From Streptomyces virginiae (lineage in GTDB: Bacteria > Actinomycetota > Actinomycetes > Streptomycetales > Streptomycetaceae), in assembly GCF_000720455.1 (NCBI RefSeq), contig NZ_JOAK01000005.1, positions 310,001 to 374,000 on the forward strand: a stretch of 64,000 nucleotides of DNA. The letters run 5' to 3'. Both the position numbers and the translations under genes were made by a program. Position 1 is the first letter of the stretch. Every line of letters begins with the position of its first letter. Below are positions 22,812 to 32,148 of this stretch, in pieces. Under the pieces are notes generated by a model. It did not search any database and was not told the origin of the DNA. It was given only the letters and a program-made list of their open reading frames with translations.

Positions 22812-23827
22812 TGCTCCTCCTCCTGCTTCAGGATCAGGCGGAAGTAGAAGGACATGACGATCACGAGGATCACGATCGTCAGGACGGAGATCGCGGCGGC
22901 GAGGCCGTAGTGGGCCTGGCTCTGGCCCTCGACGTAGGCGAAGACCGGCAGGATCTCGGAAGCGCGGTCCGGGCCGCCCTTGTTCATCGCGTAGACCTGG
23001 GTGAAGGCCTTGAACACCCAGATCACCTCAAGGAAGGTGGTGATGAGGAAGAAGGGCTTCAGGTTCGGGAAGACGATCTTCCAGAAGGTCTGCCAGCCGT
23101 TGGCGCCGTCCATGCGGGCGGCCTCGTACAGCTCGGCGCCGACCGTGGTGAGGCCGGCGTACATGTTGAGGGCGACGAAGGGGATGGAGCCCCAGACCAC
23201 CAGGATCGTGACGATCACCATGGTGGAGAGGCCGGTCTCCATCCAGTTGTGCTGTTCGTAGCCGGAGAAGCCGGCGGTGCGCATGACCCAGTTCATGACG
23301 CCGAACTGCTCGTCGAACAGCCAGCGGAAGACCTGTACCGAAGCGACGATGGGCATGGCCCAGGCCATCACCAGCGCCATCGAGAGGACCAGGCGCATCT
23401 TCTTGCCGAGCTTGTTGAGCAGGATGCCGATGAGGCTGCCCAGCACCATGATCAGCGCGACGTTGGCCAGGGTGAAGGCGAAGCTGCGGACGACGACGGT
23501 CCAGAAGTCCGGGTCGCCGAGCAGCTCGGTGTAGTTGTCGAATCCCGCGAAGGGGTACTTGCGCTGGATGAACTCGACCTTGTTGATGTCCTGGAGGGAC
23601 AGGATCACGTTCTTGATCAGCGGGTACAGCAGGAGCGTCGCGAGGGCGAGCACCGCGGGCGCGACCAGCAGGTAGGGCAGCCACCCGGTGGGGAGCGACT
23701 TCCCGCCCCCGCGAGGCGGCCTGGCGCCGGGGCCGGTTGCTGGGGCCGGCGTCTCGGGCAGTCCGGCGGACTTCGGTGGTGCGTCCTGTGGAGCGCTGGT
23801 CACCGCTCCCTGGGAGTGCACGGTCAT
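22808..23827 (-). CDS. dasB: Chitobiose ABC transporter permease DasB
   Basis: A 339-residue MalF-like permease. A Pro/Gly-rich cytoplasmic N-terminus of about 48 residues precedes six membrane segments, and the EAA loop ELYEAARMDGANGWQTFWKIVFP is clear. The gap to dasA is 127 bp, longer than the other spacings in the cluster. It may hold an attenuating hairpin that gives more binding protein than permease, a common pattern; I did not find a strong one. Confidence 0.95.
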   Translation of the reverse strand: MTVHSQGAVTSAPQDAPPKSAGLPETPAPATGPGARPPRGGGKSLPTGWLPYLLVAPAVLALATLLLYPLIKNVILSLQDINKVEFIQRKYPFAGFDNYTELLGDPDFWTVVVRSFAFTLANVALIMVLGSLIGILLNKLGKKMRLVLSMALVMAWAMPIVASVQVFRWLFDEQFGVMNWVMRTAGFSGYEQHNWMETGLSTMVIVTILVVWGSIPFVALNMYAGLTTVGAELYEAARMDGANGWQTFWKIVFPNLKPFFLITTFLEVIWVFKAFTQVYAMNKGGPDRASEILPVFAYVEGQSQAHYGLAAAISVLTIVILVIVMSFYFRLILKQEEEQ

Positions 23828-23954
23828 GGCTTGGCTTCCTCGCGGTTGACTGTGGAGTCAAAAGCGCGACCGGGGGCGCGGCGGGTGTCCGGGCACCTGC
23901 CGCACTCCCCGGTGCGTTCACACTGCTGGGTCGTGCGGGTACTGCGGGGCGGGA

Positions 23955-25235
23955 CTACTTGTTGATGCGCTTGGCGATCTCGGCGTCCGCGTCCGCGCCG
24001 GCCTTGGCCGCGTCCTCACCCTTCAGGACCTTGGTCATGAACTCCTTGATGGGGTTCGGCTCGGTCTCGACGTTCGCCCAGCCCGCGGTGACCGGGGTGA
24101 TCTTGCCGTTGACGCCGGCCTTGCCCATGGCCTCGGCGAAGGAGCCCGCGGCGGGGGTGAAGTTGGCGGCGGCCTGGTTCGGCAGCAGCGCGCCCTTGGT
24201 CTCGGCGGCGTACTTGGTCATCTGGTCCTTGCCGGCGGCGAGGGCCAGCCACTCCTTGGCGAGCTCCTTGTTCTTGGAGCGCTCGGCGACGGCGAGGTTC
24301 GAGCCGCCGAGGAAGACGGTGCTGGTCTTGTCGGCGGTCTTGCCCGGGATCGGGAAGTAGCCGAAGTCGGCTTCCTTGCCCGCCTCCTTCAGGGCCTTCT
24401 CGGCGCCGCCGGCCTCCCAGCCGAGACCGATCCAGGAGGCGACGCCGCCCTTGGGGACGATGTCGGTGGACTGCTGCGGGTTCGCCTCGTCCTTGTCCTT
24501 GGGGGCGGTGGAGTAGGACTGGATCTTCTTGTAGAACTCCATCGCGGCGCCGGCCTGCGGGGTGCCGAGGCCGCCCTTCCACTTGGCGCCGTCCTTGACG
24601 GCGAGGTCGCCGCCCTCGTCCCAGATGAGACCGGCGAGGACGTACCAGCTCTGGCCGGGCAGGTAGATGGGCTGGGTGGCCGGGTCGGCCGCCTTCAGCT
24701 TCTCCAGGCCGGCGACCCACTCGTCGCGGGTGGTGGGCGGGGTGACGCCGGCCTTCGCGAAGGCCTTCTTGTCGTAGATGACGACGCGGTTGGCCGCGTA
24801 CCAGGGGGCGGAGTAGAGCTTGCCGTCGACCTCGGCCGAGGCGAGCATGCTCTTCTGCCAGGCGTCGGCGCCGAGCTGGGCCTTCTCCTTGGTCAGGTCG
24901 GCGAGACCGCCGGTGACCGCGTAGCCGGCGGTCTGGGTGTTGCCGAGCTCAAGGACGTCCGGAGGGGTGTTCTCGGAGAGGGCCGTGGTGACCTTCTCCT
25001 GGATGCCGGTCCACTTCTGCTCCTCGACCTTGACCGTCACACCGGGGTGCTTGGCCGAGAACTCCTTGTTGACCTCGTCGATCCAGGCCTTCGGCGCGGA
25101 GCCGTCCATGACCCAGACGGTGATCTCCTTGGGACCCGCGTCGGCCTTGGCCTTGTCGTCGTCCCCATTGCCACACGCCGCGAGTCCGACCATCATGCCC
25201 GCGACACCGACCGCCGCGATGAGCTTGCGCTTCAC
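23955..25235 (-). CDS. dasA: Chitobiose-binding lipoprotein DasA
   Basis: A 426-residue solute-binding protein with a lipoprotein signal (VKRKLIAAVGVAGMMVG, lipobox LAAC with the lipidated Cys at 21), followed by a family-1 extracellular sugar-binding domain. It captures chitobiose outside the membrane for DasBC. GTG 25235 follows GAGGAGGG. dasA is a direct DasR target, and two dre-type sites lie 90-130 bp upstream. Its loss is known to affect S. coelicolor development, so it is more than a nutrient receptor. Confidence 0.96.
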   Translation of the reverse strand: MKRKLIAAVGVAGMMVGLAACGNGDDDKAKADAGPKEITVWVMDGSAPKAWIDEVNKEFSAKHPGVTVKVEEQKWTGIQEKVTTALSENTPPDVLELGNTQTAGYAVTGGLADLTKEKAQLGADAWQKSMLASAEVDGKLYSAPWYAANRVVIYDKKAFAKAGVTPPTTRDEWVAGLEKLKAADPATQPIYLPGQSWYVLAGLIWDEGGDLAVKDGAKWKGGLGTPQAGAAMEFYKKIQSYSTAPKDKDEANPQQSTDIVPKGGVASWIGLGWEAGGAEKALKEAGKEADFGYFPIPGKTADKTSTVFLGGSNLAVAERSKNKELAKEWLALAAGKDQMTKYAAETKGALLPNQAAANFTPAAGSFAEAMGKAGVNGKITPVTAGWANVETEPNPIKEFMTKVLKGEDAAKAGADADAEIAKRINK

Positions 25236-25326
25236 GCCACCCTCCTCAGGGATGCCTGCCTGCACTTCCCTTGCCCGCCGCGGTGACATACGCGAAGTAC
25301 TGCCGTGGGGCTGGGATCTGATCCAT

Positions 25327-25342
25327 ATTGGTGTAGACCAGT
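25327..25342. promoter_or_regulatory. dre site 1 upstream of dasA
   Basis: ATTGGTGTAGACCAGT agrees with the dre consensus at 13 of 16 positions. It is the proximal of two sites before dasA, in the divergent dasA/dasR gap. Confidence 0.85.
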
Positions 25343-25350
25343 AGCTGGAG

Positions 25351-25366
25351 CTTGGCCTAGACCTTT
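25351..25366. promoter_or_regulatory. dre site 2 upstream of dasA
   Basis: CTTGGCCTAGACCTTT agrees at about 11 of 16 positions, with a strong right half. It is spaced 24 bp from site 1, so two DasR dimers could bind cooperatively. Confidence 0.65.
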
Positions 25367-25485
25367 AGGGGTGTCAAGGGTCTAATGAGCGGGTGCCCGG
25401 TCCGTTATCGGACCGACACCTGGGGAGAGAGAAGGCCTGTACCCCCAGTCGTGTCACCATGTGACCGCACATATCGGAGGAGCCG

Positions 25486-26289
25486 GTGACGGCAGCGAAA
25501 CTGGAGTCGGGAAGGCGGGCGGCGATGGCCACCGAAGGGGCACTCACGGAGCCGGACGGCGGGGCAGCCACTCGCACGGCGCGTGTACCCAAGTACTACC
25601 GACTCAAGCGGCACTTGCTCGACATGACCGAGACGCTGCCGCCCGGCACCCCGGTACCGCCGGAGCGCACGCTCGCGGCCGAATTCGACACCTCGCGCAC
25701 CACGGTCCGCCAGGCCCTCCAGGAACTGGTCGTGGAGGGACGACTGGAGCGGATCCAGGGCAAGGGCACCTTCGTCGCCAAGCCCAAGGTCTCGCAGGCC
25801 CTGCAACTGACCTCCTACACGGAGGACATGCGGGCCCAGGGCCTGGAGCCGACCTCGCAGCTGCTGGACATCGGGTACGTGACCGCCGACGACACCCTCG
25901 CCGGACTGCTCAAGATCAACACCGGTGGCCGGGTGCTGCGCATCGAGCGCCTGCGGCTGGCCAGCGGCGAGCCGATGGCCATCGAGACCACCCACCTCTC
26001 GGCCAAGCGCTTCCCCGCGCTGCGCCGCTCGCTCGCCAAGTACACCTCCCTCTACACCGCCCTCGCCGAGGTGTACGACGTCCACCTCGCGGAGGCCGAG
26101 GAGACGATCGAGACCTCCCTGGCCACCCCGCGCGAGGCCGGCCTGCTCGGCACCGACGTCGGGCTGCCGATGCTGATGCTGTCCCGGCACTCCCTGGACG
26201 CCGACGGCGAACCGGTGGAGTGGGTGCGGTCGGTGTACCGCGGCGACCGCTACAAGTTCGTCGCCAGGCTCAAGCGCCCCGCCGTCTGA
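25486..26289 (+). CDS. dasR: DasR, GntR/HutC-family global regulator of aminosugar metabolism
   Basis: A 267-residue protein with an N-terminal GntR winged helix ([20 protein letters not shown], about residues 62-81) and a C-terminal UTRA effector domain, where glucosamine-6-phosphate is known to bind and relieve DNA binding. DasR represses the chitin and GlcNAc genes (dasABC, nagB, pts) and influences antibiotic production. GTG 25486 follows CGGAGGAG. The first 35 residues are variable. It is divergent from dasA across the dre sites, but no good dre was seen close to its own start. Confidence 0.96.
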   Translation: MTAAKLESGRRAAMATEGALTEPDGGAATRTARVPKYYRLKRHLLDMTETLPPGTPVPPERTLAAEFDTSRTTVRQALQELVVEGRLERIQGKGTFVAKPKVSQALQLTSYTEDMRAQGLEPTSQLLDIGYVTADDTLAGLLKINTGGRVLRIERLRLASGEPMAIETTHLSAKRFPALRRSLAKYTSLYTALAEVYDVHLAEAEETIETSLATPREAGLLGTDVGLPMLMLSRHSLDADGEPVEWVRSVYRGDRYKFVARLKRPAV

Positions 26290-26417
26290 GCCACGTCCCC
26301 CCGGCCCCCGCGCAGCGGATTCCCGCGACCGGAATGCGGACGGGGTCTTACGTTCACCAGGCAATCCCCCGTAGATTCCGCCTGCTTACGCAGATGATCG
26401 ACGAGGGGACGAGGGTC

Positions 26418-28640
26418 ATGCCTGAACCGGAAGCAACAGGGACACAACGGGACACGGCGAGTCCGGGAACCCCATCGGGCTCGCCCTCCCCCAAGTCCAT
26501 CGCCGTGTGGGTGCTCGTCGGGCTCGTCGGCGCCATCGGCTGGGGCGTGCTGGCGCTCTCGCGCGGCGAGGAGATCTCCGCGGCCTGGCTGCTCGCCGCC
26601 GCGCTGGGCTCGTACGCCATCGCCTACCGCTTCTACGCCCGCTTCATCGCGCAGCGCGTGCTGAAGGTCGACGCGACGCGGGCCACCCCCGCCGAACGCC
26701 TTGACAACGGTGTCGACTTCCATCCCACCGACCGCCGGGTGCTCTTCGGCCACCACTTCGCCGCCGTCGCCGGTGCCGGCCCGCTCGTCGGCCCCGTCCT
26801 CGCCGCGCAGATGGGCTACCTGCCCGGGACCATCTGGATCGTCGCGGGCGTGATCTTCGCCGGCGCCGTCCAGGACATGGTGACGCTGTTCTTCTCCACC
26901 CGCCGCGACGGCCGTTCGCTCGGCCAGATGGCTCGGGACGAGATCGGCCCCGTGGGCGGAGCCGCCGCCCTGGTCGCCGTGTTCGCCATCATGATCATCC
27001 TGCTGGCGGTGCTGGCACTGGTCATCGTCAACGCCCTGGCGCACTCCCCCTGGGGCGTCTTCTCCATCGGCATGACCATCCCGATCGCCGTGTTCATGGG
27101 CTTCTACCTGCGCGTCCTGCGGCCGGGCCGGGTCACCGAGGTCTCCCTCATCGGTGTCGCCCTGCTGCTGCTCGCCATCGTCGCGGGCGGCTGGGTCGCC
27201 GAGTCCTCCTTCGCCGGGACCTTCACCCTGGAGAAGGAGACGCTCGTCATCTGGATGGTGGTGTACGGCTTCCTGGCGTCGGTCCTCCCGGTGTGGATGC
27301 TCCTCGCCCCGCGCGACTACCTGTCCACCTTCATGAAGGTCGGCACGATCGCGCTCCTCGCGATCGGCGTGGTCATCGCCATGCCGACGCTGAAGATGCC
27401 CTCGGTCACCGACTTCGCGGCACGCGGCGACGGCCCGGTCTTCGCCGGGTCGATGTTCCCGTTCGTCTTCATCACCATCGCGTGCGGCGCGCTCTCGGGC
27501 TTCCACGCCCTGGTCTCCTCGGGCACCACCCCGAAGATGATCCAGAAGGAGACCCAGGTCCGCATGATCGGCTACGGCGCCATGCTGACCGAGTCGTTCG
27601 TCGCCGTCATGGCGATCATCGCGGCCTGCATCATCGAGCCCGGCCTCTTCTTCGCCGTCAACTCCCCTCCCGGAATCATCGGCACCACGGTCGAGTCCGC
27701 CTCGCAGGCGGTGACGAACTTCGGCTTCGCCATCTCGCCCGAGGCGCTCACGCAGGCCGCCAAGGACGTCGAGGAAGCCAGCCTGCTGTCCCGCACCGGC
27801 GGCGCGCCGACGTTCGCACTCGGAATGTCGGAGATCTTCTCCTCCGTCATGGGCGGCGCCGGGATGAAGGCCTTCTGGTACCACTTCGCGATCATGTTCG
27901 AGGCTCTCTTCATCCTGACGACGCTCGACGCGGGCACCCGCGTGGGCCGCTTCATGCTCCAGGACACCCTCGGCAACGTCCACAAGTCCTTCAAGGACGT
28001 CAGCTGGAAGCCCGGCGTGTGGTTCGCGAGCGCGATCGTGGTCGGCGCGTGGGGCTACTTCCTGTGGGTCGGCATCAAGGACCCGCTGGGCGGCATCAAC
28101 CAGCTCTTCCCGCTGTTCGGCATCGCCAACCAGCTGCTCGCCGCGGTGGCCCTGGCCGTCTGCACCACGCTGCTGGTCAAGTCCGGGCGGCTCAAGTGGG
28201 CGTGGGTGACGGGCGTCCCGCTGGTCTGGGACGCCACGGTGACCCTCACCGCCAGCTACCAGAAGGTCTTCTCCGACGACGTGAAGGTCGGCTTCTTCGC
28301 CCAGCGCGACAAGTACCAGGCGGGCATCGACGCCGACAAGGTCATCGCCCCGGCCAAGAACATGGACGACATGCACACCGTGGTCACCAACGCCACGGTG
28401 GACGGCGTCCTGTGCGCCCTCTTCGCCCTCCTGATCATCGTGGTCCTCGCGGACGCCGCCCGGACCTGCCTCAAGGCCGTCCGCGACCCGGGGTCGGCGA
28501 CCCTCTCCGAGACCCCGTGGACCGAGTCCGAGATCGTGGCCCCGGCCGGCCTGATCGCCACCGCCGAGGAGCGGGCGCAGCTCGCCGCGGCGGCGGACCG
28601 CGACTCCGGCGGCGGGCAGGTCAAGGAGCCGGTCGGGTGA
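26418..28640 (+). CDS. cstA: CstA-family peptide/pyruvate transporter
   Basis: A 740-residue polytopic membrane protein with about 16-18 hydrophobic segments. Conserved CstA blocks are FGHHFAAVAGAGPLVGPVLAAQMGY, GAVQDMVTLFFSTRRDGRSLGQ, FHALVSSGTTPKMI and LFPLFGIANQLLAAVAL. Family members import peptides or pyruvate during carbon starvation. ATG 26418 is chosen after GAGGG; an in-frame ATG at 26394 is possible. The stop overlaps the next gene (GTGA). The 128-bp gap to dasR suggests an independent promoter. Confidence 0.94.
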   Translation: MPEPEATGTQRDTASPGTPSGSPSPKSIAVWVLVGLVGAIGWGVLALSRGEEISAAWLLAAALGSYAIAYRFYARFIAQRVLKVDATRATPAERLDNGVDFHPTDRRVLFGHHFAAVAGAGPLVGPVLAAQMGYLPGTIWIVAGVIFAGAVQDMVTLFFSTRRDGRSLGQMARDEIGPVGGAAALVAVFAIMIILLAVLALVIVNALAHSPWGVFSIGMTIPIAVFMGFYLRVLRPGRVTEVSLIGVALLLLAIVAGGWVAESSFAGTFTLEKETLVIWMVVYGFLASVLPVWMLLAPRDYLSTFMKVGTIALLAIGVVIAMPTLKMPSVTDFAARGDGPVFAGSMFPFVFITIACGALSGFHALVSSGTTPKMIQKETQVRMIGYGAMLTESFVAVMAIIAACIIEPGLFFAVNSPPGIIGTTVESASQAVTNFGFAISPEALTQAAKDVEEASLLSRTGGAPTFALGMSEIFSSVMGGAGMKAFWYHFAIMFEALFILTTLDAGTRVGRFMLQDTLGNVHKSFKDVSWKPGVWFASAIVVGAWGYFLWVGIKDPLGGINQLFPLFGIANQLLAAVALAVCTTLLVKSGRLKWAWVTGVPLVWDATVTLTASYQKVFSDDVKVGFFAQRDKYQAGIDADKVIAPAKNMDDMHTVVTNATVDGVLCALFALLIIVVLADAARTCLKAVRDPGSATLSETPWTESEIVAPAGLIATAEERAQLAAAADRDSGGGQVKEPVG

Positions 28641-28834
28641 GCGGCGTACGCGCCGTGCTGGCCCGGGCCAGGTTCTACGTACGGGAGTTCTCCGGGGAGG
28701 CCGCATACGACCGGTACGTGGCCCACGCCCGCTCCCACGACCCGGACGCGGAGGTCCTGACCCGCCGCGCCTTCGAACGCGCCCGCACGGACGCCCGCGA
28801 GGCGGACCCCCGCGAGGGCTTCCGCTGCTGCTGA
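28637..28834 (+). CDS. YbdD/YjiX-family small protein
   Basis: A 65-residue protein of the DUF466 (YbdD/YjiX) family: ARFYVREFSGEAAYDRYVAH, with the C-terminal PREGFRCC ending. Members accompany CstA/BtsT transporters and are needed for pyruvate uptake in Enterobacteria, as I recall. The GTG start overlaps the cstA stop by 4 bp, so the two are made together. Confidence 0.9.
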   Translation: MSGVRAVLARARFYVREFSGEAAYDRYVAHARSHDPDAEVLTRRAFERARTDAREADPREGFRCC

Positions 28835-28847
28835 GGCCCGAGCACAC

Positions 28848-28882
28848 CGAAGGCTCCGCCGCTCCCCGCGGCGGGGCCTTCG
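28848..28882 (+). terminator. Terminator after cstA-ybdD
   Basis: A 15-bp stem with one G-T pair (28848-28862 with 28868-28882) and 5-base loop, 13 bp after the stop. Confidence 0.8.
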
Positions 28883-28953
28883 CGCTGTTCGGCGCACCCG
28901 GTCCTTCCGGCGACGGCGGCACCCGCCGACACCCGTCCTGCACACTCGACCGC

Positions 28954-29451
28954 ATGGACATCACGATCAGAGCGGTCCAGGACGCCGACTACGAGACGCT
29001 GGGCGAGATCACGGCGCAGGCCTACCTCGCCGACGGGCACCTGGACTTCAACGAGGACGACGCCTACCTGAACGTGCTGCGCGACGTGGCCGGGCGCGCC
29101 GCCCTGGCCGAGGTGCTCGTCGCCGAGCGCGACGGGCGGGTGCTCGGCGGGGTGACCTTCGCCGCACCCGGCAGCCCGCTCGCCGACATCGCCGGCCCGG
29201 ACGAGGCGGAGTTCCGGATGCTGGCGGTGGCCCACGCGGCCCGCGGCCAGGGCGCAGGCGAGGCCCTGGTGCGGGCGTGCATCGAGCGGGCGCGGGCCGT
29301 GGAGGGCGTCACGGGCGTCGTGCTCTCCACCCAGCGCAGCATGGCCGGGGCCCACCGGATCTACGCGCGCCTGGGTTTCGTACGCACTCCGGAGCGGGAC
29401 TGGGCGCCCATCGAAGGCCTGACACTCCTCACGTACCGACTCAAGCTGTAG
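28954..29451 (+). CDS. GNAT-family N-acetyltransferase
   Basis: A 165-residue GNAT protein. MLAVAHAARGQGAGEALVRACI is the acetyl-CoA loop and HRIYARLGFVRTPERDW the C-terminal fold signature. Acceptor unknown. It is preceded by the cstA-operon terminator and followed closely by the NrdR boxes, so it is a monocistronic gene. Confidence 0.85.
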   Translation: MDITIRAVQDADYETLGEITAQAYLADGHLDFNEDDAYLNVLRDVAGRAALAEVLVAERDGRVLGGVTFAAPGSPLADIAGPDEAEFRMLAVAHAARGQGAGEALVRACIERARAVEGVTGVVLSTQRSMAGAHRIYARLGFVRTPERDWAPIEGLTLLTYRLKL

Positions 29452-29459
29452 CCACGCCG

Positions 29460-29507
29460 ACACTACATGTGGGGGTTGCCGCACAAGGCCGCCCCCACAT
29501 GTATGCT
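29460..29507 (+). promoter_or_regulatory. Tandem NrdR boxes of the nrdAB promoter
   Basis: Two related 16-bp sites: 29460-29475 (ACACTACATGTGGGGG) and 29492-29507 (CCCCCACATGTATGCT). Each has an ACATGT core, and the cores are 32 bp apart (three helical turns), the spacing typical of NrdR box pairs. NrdR represses ribonucleotide reductase genes in response to the dATP/ATP balance. Confidence 0.75.
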
Positions 29508-29509
29508 CA

Positions 29510-29620
29510 TGCCTGCTGTCGCCGCAGGGGAATCCGGTGGGAATCCGGAACTGTCCCGCAACGGTATGAAGTGTCCGACAACCGGACACCAAGTCCGATG
29601 ACCTGCCGTCAGCGCGCCCG
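29510..29620 (+). ncRNA. Cobalamin (B12) riboswitch in the nrdAB leader
   Basis: The core elements GGGGAATCCGGTGGGAATCC, GGAACTGTCCCGCAACGGTA and AAGTCCGATGACCTGCC appear in the order of the AdoCbl riboswitch. The edges are approximate. In S. coelicolor a B12 riboswitch represses nrdABS so that the B12-dependent class II reductase is used when cobalamin is available. About 140 bp of leader follow before nrdA and would contain the expression platform; several GC-rich helices are possible there. Confidence 0.9.
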
Positions 29621-29760
29621 GATCGACCGAACCGGGTGCCGACACGTCCGGGCCTCGCGGTTGGGCCGGTGGACGCCATGCGGTGTGCCCGTTCCTGCCA
29701 CGCACGCATGCGCCCGCGCCCGCCGCCGATGACCGGGCCGAGCGAGGGAGAGCTCCCGCC

Positions 29761-32148
29761 GTGACCATCGCGCCTTCCGCACCGCGCGCCGAGTCCGTTT
29801 CTGGCGACAACACCGAGGGCCCGGGGGCCACGCTGCTGCGTACCCTCACCGAACTTACGGCGGACCTCCCCGACACCGACCCCGGCCGCGTCGCCGCCGC
29901 CGCGCTCCGCGGCCGCAGCTCCGCCGCCGACGAGGCCGAACTGCGCGGGCTGGCCACCGAGTCCGCCGCCGGTCTGATCTCCGAGGACCCCGCGTACTCG
30001 AAGCTCGCCGCCCGCCTGCTGACGCTGGCCGTGCGCGACGAGGCCGCGAGCCAGGGCTCCACCTCCTTCTCCGCCTCCGTCGAGGTCGGCCACCGCGAGG
30101 GCCTCATCGCCGACCGCACCGCCGCGTTCGTGCGTGCGCACGCGAGCCGCCTGGACGCGCTGGTCGAGCACACCCTCGCCGAGGGCGCCGACGACCGCTT
30201 CGGCTTCTTCGGCCTGCGCACCCTGCACAGCCGCTACCTGCTGCGCCACCCCATCACCCGTCAGGTCATCGAGACCCCGCAGTACTTCATGCTGCGCGTG
30301 GCCTGCGGCCTCGCCGCGGACGAGAGCGTCCAGGCCGTCGAGGAGGTGGCCTCGCTGTACCGGCTGATGAGCCGCCTCGACTACCTGCCCTCCTCCCCCA
30401 CCCTCTTCAACTCCGGCACCCGGCACCCGCAGATGTCCTCCTGCTACCTGCTGGACTCCCCGCTGGACGAGCTGGACTCGATCTACGACCGCTACCACCA
30501 GGTCGCGCGCCTGTCGAAGCACGCGGGCGGCATCGGCCTGTCGTACTCCCGCATCCGCGCCCGCGGTTCGCTGATCCGCGGCACCAACGGCCACTCCAAC
30601 GGCATCGTGCCGTTCCTGAAGACGCTCGACGCCTCCGTCGCCGCCGTGAACCAGGGCGGCCGCCGCAAGGGCGCCGCCGCGGTCTACCTGGAGACCTGGC
30701 ACGCGGACATCGAGGAGTTCCTGGAGCTCCGCGACAACACCGGTGAGGACCAGCGCCGCACCCACAACCTCAACCTCGCCCACTGGGTCCCGGACGAGTT
30801 CATGCGCCGCGTGAACGCCGACGCCGAGTGGTCGCTGTTCTCCCCGGCCGACGTGCCCGAGTTGGTCGACCTGTGGGGCGACGCGTTCGACGCCGCCTAC
30901 CGCAAGGCCGAGGCCGACGGTCTCGCCCGCAAGACCATGCCCGCCCGCGACCTGTACGGCCGGATGATGCGCACCCTGGCGCAGACCGGCCAGGGCTGGA
31001 TGACCTTCAAGGACGCCTCCAACCGCACGGCGAACCAGACCGCCGAGCCGGGCACGGTCGTGCACTCCTCGAACCTGTGCACCGAGATCATCGAGGTCAC
31101 CAACGACGGCGAGACGGCCGTCTGCAACCTCGGCTCGGTCAACCTCGGCGCCTTCGTCCTCACGGAGACCGGTGAGATCGACTGGGAGCGCCTCGACGAG
31201 ACCGTCCGCACCGCGGTGACCTTCCTCGACCGCGTGGTGGACATCAACTTCTACCCGACCGAGCAGGCCGGCCGCTCCAACGCCCGCTGGCGCCCGGTGG
31301 GCCTGGGCGCGATGGGCCTCCAGGACGTCTTCTTCAAGCTGAAGCTGCCCTTCGACTCCCCGGAGGCGAAGGCCCTGTCCACCAAGCTCTCCGAGCGCAT
31401 CATGCTGGCCGCGTACGAGGCCTCCTGCGACCTCGCCGAGCGCAGCGGCCCGCTGCCGGCCTGGGAGCAGACCCGTACCGCCCGCGGCGTCCTGCACCCG
31501 GATCACTACGACACCGAGCTGAACTGGCCGGAGCGCTGGGACGCGCTGCGCGCCCGCGTCGCCGAGACCGGCATGCGCAACTCCCTGCTCCTCGCCATCG
31601 CCCCGACGGCGACGATCGCCTCGATCGCCGGCGTGTACGAGTGCATCGAGCCCCAGGTCTCCAACCTCTTCAAGCGCGAGACGCTGTCGGGTGAGTTCCT
31701 GCAGGTGAACGGCTACCTGGTGGAGGAGCTGAAGGCCCTCGGCGTGTGGGACGCCCAGACCCGTGAGGCGCTGCGCGACTCCTCCGGCTCGGTACAGGGC
31801 TTCGGCTGGATCCCGGCCGAGGTCCGCGAGCTGTACCGCACGGCGTGGGAGATCCCGCAGCGCGGTCTGATCGACATGGCGGCGGCCCGTACGCCGTTCC
31901 TGGACCAGTCGCAGTCGCTGAACCTGTTCCTGGAGACGCCCACCATCGGCAAGCTCAGCTCGATGTACGCGTACGCCTGGAAGCAGGGCCTGAAGACCAC
32001 GTACTACCTGCGCTCGCGCCCGGCGACGAAGATCGCCCGCGCCGCCCAGGCCGCCCCCGCCGCTCCGGTGGCGCTCCCGCAGGCCGTCGACGCCGAGGCG
32101 CTGGCCTGCTCCCTTGAGAACCCCGAGTCCTGCGAGGCCTGCCAGTAA
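29761..32148 (+). CDS. nrdA: Class Ia ribonucleoside-diphosphate reductase, large subunit
   Basis: A 795-residue catalytic subunit that reduces ribonucleotides to deoxyribonucleotides. Visible elements: SSPTLFNSGTRHPQMSSCYL with the substrate-site Cys, SNLCTEI and NLGSVNLGAFV of the barrel, and a C-terminal redox CEACQ tail. The N-terminus lacks the VxKRDG signature of an ATP-cone, so overall activity control by dATP is probably absent. GTG 29761 follows GAGGGAGAG. The stop TAA overlaps the nrdB ATG by one base. Confidence 0.95.
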   Translation: MTIAPSAPRAESVSGDNTEGPGATLLRTLTELTADLPDTDPGRVAAAALRGRSSAADEAELRGLATESAAGLISEDPAYSKLAARLLTLAVRDEAASQGSTSFSASVEVGHREGLIADRTAAFVRAHASRLDALVEHTLAEGADDRFGFFGLRTLHSRYLLRHPITRQVIETPQYFMLRVACGLAADESVQAVEEVASLYRLMSRLDYLPSSPTLFNSGTRHPQMSSCYLLDSPLDELDSIYDRYHQVARLSKHAGGIGLSYSRIRARGSLIRGTNGHSNGIVPFLKTLDASVAAVNQGGRRKGAAAVYLETWHADIEEFLELRDNTGEDQRRTHNLNLAHWVPDEFMRRVNADAEWSLFSPADVPELVDLWGDAFDAAYRKAEADGLARKTMPARDLYGRMMRTLAQTGQGWMTFKDASNRTANQTAEPGTVVHSSNLCTEIIEVTNDGETAVCNLGSVNLGAFVLTETGEIDWERLDETVRTAVTFLDRVVDINFYPTEQAGRSNARWRPVGLGAMGLQDVFFKLKLPFDSPEAKALSTKLSERIMLAAYEASCDLAERSGPLPAWEQTRTARGVLHPDHYDTELNWPERWDALRARVAETGMRNSLLLAIAPTATIASIAGVYECIEPQVSNLFKRETLSGEFLQVNGYLVEELKALGVWDAQTREALRDSSGSVQGFGWIPAEVRELYRTAWEIPQRGLIDMAAARTPFLDQSQSLNLFLETPTIGKLSSMYAYAWKQGLKTTYYLRSRPATKIARAAQAAPAAPVALPQAVDAEALACSLENPESCEACQ

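Noticed and set aside
26331..26354. GGAAT...GTT upstream of cstA as a possible sigma-R promoter
   Set aside because: The spacer is 16 bases, shorter than the 18-19 required by sigma-R.
26250..28964. A 904-codon reverse-strand open frame opposite cstA
   Set aside because: Asp/His/Gly-rich translation with no fold; cstA on the other strand has clear membrane and family motifs.
28675..31506. A 943-codon reverse-strand open frame opposite nrdA
   Set aside because: Overlaps the whole riboswitch and most of nrdA; translation lacks any recognisable motif.
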